Part shown: positions 59,649 to 64,000 of the stretch, piece after piece
How the letters are laid out: each line of letters begins with the position of its first letter
Numbering within the stretch: the first letter of the stretch is position 1
NCBI GenBank assembly: GCA_015143295.1
Contig: CM026568.1
Location: forward strand, 13,212,607 to 13,276,606
Source of the DNA: Tetracentron sinense
Taxonomy: Eukaryota; Streptophyta; Magnoliopsida; Trochodendrales; Trochodendraceae
Direction of reading: 5' to 3'
DNA length: 64,000 nt
The notes under the pieces: model-generated
Seen by the model: only the letters and a program-made list of their open reading frames with translations
What the model was told of the DNA's origin: nothing
Databases searched by the model: none
Translations under genes and position numbers: made by a program

Positions 59649-61674
59649 TTAACCCCACAAAAGCACTGAGCCTGAAAATAAGGGGGTTAGAAGAACAGAG
59701 AATAAGTTCTTTTGATGGATAAATCTATCAGAACCACTGTCTGTGCTGATGACAGTTCCTGTAGGGCCTAAACCATTGCCAATTCCTCCTCCTAATACTC
59801 CAGTTGAAGGTGTTGTTGATGGAGTTGTGTTAGAGGGTGGAGTTGTGGTAGTGGGTGTTGTTGGTGGAGATATAGTTGGAGTTGTATTGTTTCCTGTAGA
59901 GCTGAACAAAGACAAAACAAAGCAACTCAACCTCAAAACACAAGTCACAATATTCGTCCCATTTTAGGTGTGCCAAATTATTTGTAAATTTCACGAATAA
60001 ATAATAAATAATTCGATAATTAAACTACTTATTTTGTATACTGCTTAACTAAATTGTTAGAGATATTTTTATAATTATTAATCCTTTTTTTTTTCTTGAA
60101 TTTTTCCGAGCTTGAGCTTGACCTCTACCGAATTATTCCAGAATCCCAACTAGTTCCAATGCTCAAAACCTTACACCAAAAAGCAACCACATTTCAACAA
60201 CAAATGCACCTAATAAACAGGAATAAAACCAAAATTTTGTCAAAGTCAAACTACCGACAATGGGGGGAGTGTGGATTAGCAACACCTGGAACTTGCAGGA
60301 TAAACACAAGAACCACCAGTGGTTGATAGATTAAGGGTAAGAAGTGTGAAATTGATGCTAGATCTACTCTCCTTAAGTACTGTTAAACAAAGCCAACCTC
60401 AAATCGAACTCTATAATTGCAACTGCTCATACAAAACCCACTTCAAATCTAACATCAAGAAACCAATAATTGCTGTATTTGTGAAGAAAGTGAAAGGTAG
60501 CAGCAAATTTGAGCACTGACTCAAGATCTCATCACTTTACAATCAATGGATGAGAGTAAAAACTTTTAAGGAAAAGGGGAGATGCTCATCCCAACAGAAA
60601 AATGGGGTAGAAAGATCTTTGAAAAAGGGAAAATGATTCCTAATTTTTTCATCAACAAAATCCTAATAACCCCAAAAAAATTTCAGCTTTAGACCAGATT
60701 CTCCTCCAAGGCCATGGAAAAATTTTACTAGAAATCAAAAGAAAAACAAATTTAATATAAAAAAAATCTCAGATAGGTAAATATTTCCATGTGACATGCA
60801 TTTTCTCTACCATTTCTAACACCCCAAATCAAAATAAAGGATATAAAAAAACAGACCTGGCACTTGTAGGATAAACACAAGTACCACCAGTGCCTGCAAA
60901 TCACCAAGGAAAACAAAAAAAAAATCAGTATTCTATATTTTTTTTAACAGTATCAAAGAGGGTAGGACGAAGAGGGGTTTAATTGGGGCTTACTTGGGTC
61001 AGTTGCAGTAGCGCTAGCAGTGCTTGCAAAGTCACAAGTCCCTGTAGCTTGGCCCTTCTTCTGGAAATAGCTGTTGACAGCATAAGAACAATGGGCTCTT
61101 ACAGTGTTAGGTTGGTAACAAGCCCCATTTTGACTAATAGGTGTGCAGTCAGCTCCAGCTCCACAAGCATAATCCAATGTCTTCTGAAGAGTTGTGTCAC
61201 TTACATCGCTCCTACAAACACACCAAGTTGCACCTACCAGAAAAAAAAAAATCAGCCGAAGGTGAAAAACAGGAAAATATTGAAACCCCATCTCTGGAAA
61301 AAAAAATATATAAAATTCTGAATCTTGTCTGAAGAAGATAGAAATCCGGGGACAAAAAAAGGAGGGAGACAAAAAATATATATATATATCTCAATACACA
61401 GACAGAATATTTTAGAGGCCAAAGATTTTTTTTTTTTTTTTTTTTTTTAAGGAATAAGGGAAAGAATGAAAAACATATTGAATCAACTCTATATTCCATA
61501 TTTCCATTAGAGAATAAGAGTTGGAAAGAAGAAAAAAAAGGAGAACCCATGTCTTGAAACATGTAATATGATGAATTAAAGCACAAAAAATAAGGGGGCG
61601 AAATGGAAATCCAAGAGCTTACTTGAATGATCAATCATGGCCAAGAAAAGCACAAGAAGAGCTATAACAGCCAT
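59649..61674 (-). CDS. PDCB: Plasmodesmata callose-binding-like protein (X8 domain, GPI-anchored), 193 aa
   Basis: Exons on the minus strand: 61623-61674, 60994-61233, 60857-60893, 59649-59901; 582 bp, all GT-AG, phases close. Residues 1-18 form a signal peptide (MAVIALLVLFLAMIDHSS). WCVC at 21-24 starts an X8/CBM43 domain that includes LQKTLDYACGAGADCTPI, GACYQPNTVRAHCSYAVNSY and FQKKGQATGTCDF, with the final cysteine (GGTCVYP) encoded by the 37-bp exon 3. A Thr/Pro-rich linker (TTPTTTTPPSNTTPS) follows, then Gly-rich sequence, TDSGSDR and a hydrophobic tail (LFSVLLTPLFSGSVLLW) typical of GPI attachment. Relatives bind beta-1,3-glucan at plasmodesmal necks, raise local callose and restrict cell-to-cell movement. 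The CT repeat upstream (61773-61805) lies in the probable leader. The exact family member cannot be told from general X8-GPI proteins. Confidence 0.93.
60286..60322 (-). pseudogene. Decayed duplicate of exon 3 in intron 3
   Basis: This 37-bp block matches exon 3 (60857-60893) at about 32 of 37 positions, keeps the donor (CCAG then GTGTTG), and would encode TTGGSCVYPASS in place of STGGTCVYPTSA. Where exon 3 is preceded by TTTGCAG, the duplicate is preceded by CTATCAA: the acceptor AG has become AA. It cannot be spliced in at that point. An AG further upstream (ATCTAG, about 45 bp away) is possible but has no polypyrimidine tract. Confidence 0.8.
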
Positions 61675-61771
61675 AATTGGAGCCTGAGCGGGGAGAGAAA
61701 AAGGAGAAATTAAAGGTGCTAGGAGAAGGTTGGTTGAGACTTGAAACTAAGGTAGGTGTGTCTGAGTGTGT

Positions 61772-61772
<1 letters not shown>

Positions 61773-61805
<33 letters not shown>
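61773..61805 (-). repeat. (GA)n microsatellite in the PDCB-like gene leader
   Basis: Sixteen or so GA repeats, CT on the gene's strand, 100-130 bp upstream of the start codon. CT-rich tracts in this position are common in plant leaders and core promoters. Confidence 0.7.
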
Positions 61806-61807
<2 letters not shown>

Positions 61808-62340
61808 TGGGTTTATGGGGAATAGAGATTATTAGAGAATATCATGTGAGGATGAGAGGGTGACGTGGACGGTGGTGGAGAGGTGGGTGTCGGTATATGA
61901 GAGAAAATAGACCTAACACTTTTTAAAAGATTTACTGGCCTGCTTGTGCTAAGCAGTCTGTATCACTACATTAGGATGATCATGTGTCCATTCCTACAAT
62001 TTCGTCAAGTTATCATTCTAGGCTTCTAACCGATCTTACTTGATTCATTCATAGGTTTGCTCGGTTTGAATTTAGGTTCTCATATCGTGAACTTGGTTCG
62101 CAGGGGTAGAGTTAGATAATTCATTTTTCGATTCGCTTAGGTTCTTTAATTTGATTTGATAGCTTACTTAAGCATGTAAAACACATGGTTTGCAAATTTA
62201 AAGTATAATTTTCTGGAACTTAAAGAAAAATCTCAATAAATTTAAATAAAAAATTTGGTGAACCAAATCCTTTAGATCAGTTAAATGGTTCAACTCAATT
62301 TCACGAATCACACTGAACCATGAATTGGTTTGGGTTGGCT
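61806..62340. other. Upstream flank of the PDCB-like gene
   Basis: Presumed promoter region; I see no convincing TATA box. TTGAATTTAGG/ATTTAGG words and AATTGGTTTGGGTTGG-type sequence occur, and no gene. Confidence 0.4.
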
Positions 62341-62357
62341 CTGATTTGCAATTCGCT

Positions 62358-62537
62358 ACAGACAATGAACTTAGTAACCTTGCTTCTAATCCTACAACCA
62401 ATGATCACATACTAACACCACGCCCCCCCCAAAAAAAAAACATTTTGGACAACGAACTTAGAAACCTTGCTTCTAATCCTACAACTAATGATCACATACT
62501 AACACCACGCCCCAAAAAAAAAAAACATTTTGGACAT
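62358..62537. repeat. ~96-bp tandem duplication
   Basis: ACAATGAACTTAGTAACC...ACCACGCCCC followed by an A run and ACATTTTGGAC, then the block again from ACAACGAACTTAGAAACC. Two copies; A-run length differs. Confidence 0.85.
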
Positions 62538-62580
62538 TACTCCTGTTTTTACAATTTTCAGTAGAAGGGTCTTGAATAAC

Positions 62581-63068
62581 GGGTGTATTCGAGCCGGGCT
62601 GAGCTGGGCTTTGCCAAGCTCGACTCGGCTTAAAAGGAGGGTAATCTAGGCTCAGCCTAAAGCTTGTCTTGAAATAGTGTTCAAACGGCTCGGCTCGAAT
62701 TCAAATAACTAGCTCGAGCTCGGCCTGACCTCGAATTGATTCAAGCTCGGGCCAAGCTCGGCTTGTTTTACTTAATAAAATATTTTTAAAATAAAATAAT
62801 AATATTTTATATTATTTATATATAATAATAGTATATATAAATAATATTTTTATATAATATTCAAGCCAAGCCAAGCTTTGAGTCGGGCCGAATCAAACAG
62901 GGGTTGGCCCAAACTCGGCTTGAAGTAAATTTCAAGCTTGGTTGTTCGGCCTGGCCCGACCGAGTCTAAATATGAAGCTTGAGCTCGGCTTGATCGGGCC
63001 GAGCCAAGCCAAGCCTAGCCGAGCCGAGCCGAGCTGAACAACCAAGCTAGCCCGCCTCGTGTACACCC
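62581..63068. mobile_element. Complete GAGC-rich TIR element, 488 bp
   Basis: Ends GGGTGTA and TACACCC. Both halves are packed with GAGC, GGCTCGG and CAAGCTCGG words, separated by an AT-rich core (about 62770-62860). It carries no coding frame. Halves of related elements are at 10083-10235 and at the ends of 10978-36639. Flanks give no clear target duplication (AATAAC against ATAGTC). Confidence 0.75.
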
Positions 63069-64000
63069 ATAGTCCTGAAACCTGAGTTCACTCACATGGA
63101 TATACTTATATACAATTCCTATTTAGGGAGGTGTATCTATACCTTTATACCTTATTATAAAATATGGAGATTTTACCCTCTTTAAAAAAAAATCCACATC
63201 TCCAGGAAAAAAAAAAATCACGTACTTTTAATAATAATTCTTTTAAGTTCATGAAATCATAAGAAGGTTCTGACTTCTTTTGTAATGACCCAAGATGTAT
63301 TGTCTTGAAACTTGTGCAAATTGAATAAAAATATTGATATTCGTGTCATGCATTTAAGGTTTTACTATTTGATGAGTTTAAGTTAAATTAAAAATGACTA
63401 AGTACATGAATTGTAGGAATTATAGAAACGGTGTGGTTTTAACAAAAACATAAATTATCAAATTTAGAAATGATTTCTCTCAGAAATAAATGTTTATTGG
63501 TTAAATAAACATATTTGATTTTATGAGATTTTATTGTTATATATAGAATGGTTTACTCGACTATCGAAAATTTTATGACGACAAGATTTTCAGTTTTTAG
63601 CCTAAAACTGGAAAATGAAAATTTTGATTTATTAGGAATTGGATTTTCTAATAATTTTTATTGAATCTATATGGGGGGTATTTCATTATTTTAATTTAAA
63701 ACTATAAACATTTACTTAAATGTTTTAAAAGAAAATAAATATGTTGTTGACTAGTGATGAAGAGAAACAGTACTTCTGTTGGTTATTTGTTGGACATGAT
63801 GCCCAGAAAAGTCATTTAGATTGTTAGAACCTTATTAATTTGATTAATAAATGTTTCTTCTTAATCTATTGTGTATTTATTACGGGTAATTGACTCTGAT
63901 CATGAGATGATCTATACGATATGAGATATTGATAAAGGTCCATAGGATATATCGTAGGAAAGTTACGTGATTAGATTATCACATGTAGATATAACTTTCC
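63069..64000. other. Unassigned; possible LTR start at 63281
   Basis: AT-rich with no coding potential. TGTAATGACCCAAG at 63281 resembles the start of gypsy LTRs (compare TGTAGAGACCC at 43555), but the window ends before a second boundary could be seen. Confidence 0.25.

Noticed and set aside
59743-59967. Plus-strand Val/Gly-rich frame
   Set aside because: Antisense of the Thr/Pro-rich linker of the PDCB-like gene.
1-64000. tRNA, rRNA or organellar DNA insertions
   Set aside because: Nothing recognised on reading; a tRNAscan or covariance search was not possible, so small ncRNA genes could have been missed.

Overview
The window is nuclear DNA of a flowering plant, probably a dicot. The evidence is two intron-rich genes with plant-type products, long AT-rich introns, and about 80% transposon-derived sequence with plant Ty3/gypsy, Ty1/copia, L1-type LINE, Helitron and MITE hallmarks. 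The species cannot be named from the sequence.

Only two ordinary genes look intact, both on the minus strand. At 5468-10727 lies a nine-exon, 356-residue erlin-type SPFH protein. I assembled every exon and the phases close; two of its introns appear to use GC donors. At 59649-61674 lies a four-exon, 193-residue plasmodesmata callose-binding-like protein (signal peptide, X8 domain, Ser/Thr/Pro linker, GPI-type tail). Intron 3 of that gene holds a second copy of its 37-bp exon 3 with a destroyed splice acceptor.

Layout: 1-4640 holds a decayed Mutator-like fragment, a short-motif satellite split by a MITE, a 3-copy 245-bp repeat and a foldback element. 5468-10727 is the erlin gene. 10978-36639 is a GAGC-rich terminal-inverted-repeat element whose interior carries 24 head-to-tail copies of a ~0.5-kb Helitron (11196-36403). 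The array is broken by a 1.9-kb solo LTR (13877-15741) and an 11-kb Athila-like gypsy element (21402-32376). 37172-42472 is a gag-only copia element with both LTRs. 42952-50719 is a LINE with an internal inversion of the twin-priming type and a 14-bp target duplication, itself invaded by a gypsy solo LTR (43555-45825) and another LTR-like piece (to 47265). 51114-53213 holds a MITE, a 3-copy 155-bp repeat and an element with 8-bp target duplications. 53481-56625 is a copia pol relic split by a 747-bp solo LTR (54682-55428). 57190-59210 contains an old direct duplication. After the callose-binding gene comes a complete GAGC-rich element (62581-63068).

The two observations I rate highest are (1) the Helitron array, whose 29-bp spacers are copies of the host sequence flanking the array's right end, as if one read-through event had been amplified, and (2) the fact that five different LTR families here each carry a cluster of their own CpG-containing palindromes upstream of the TATA box.
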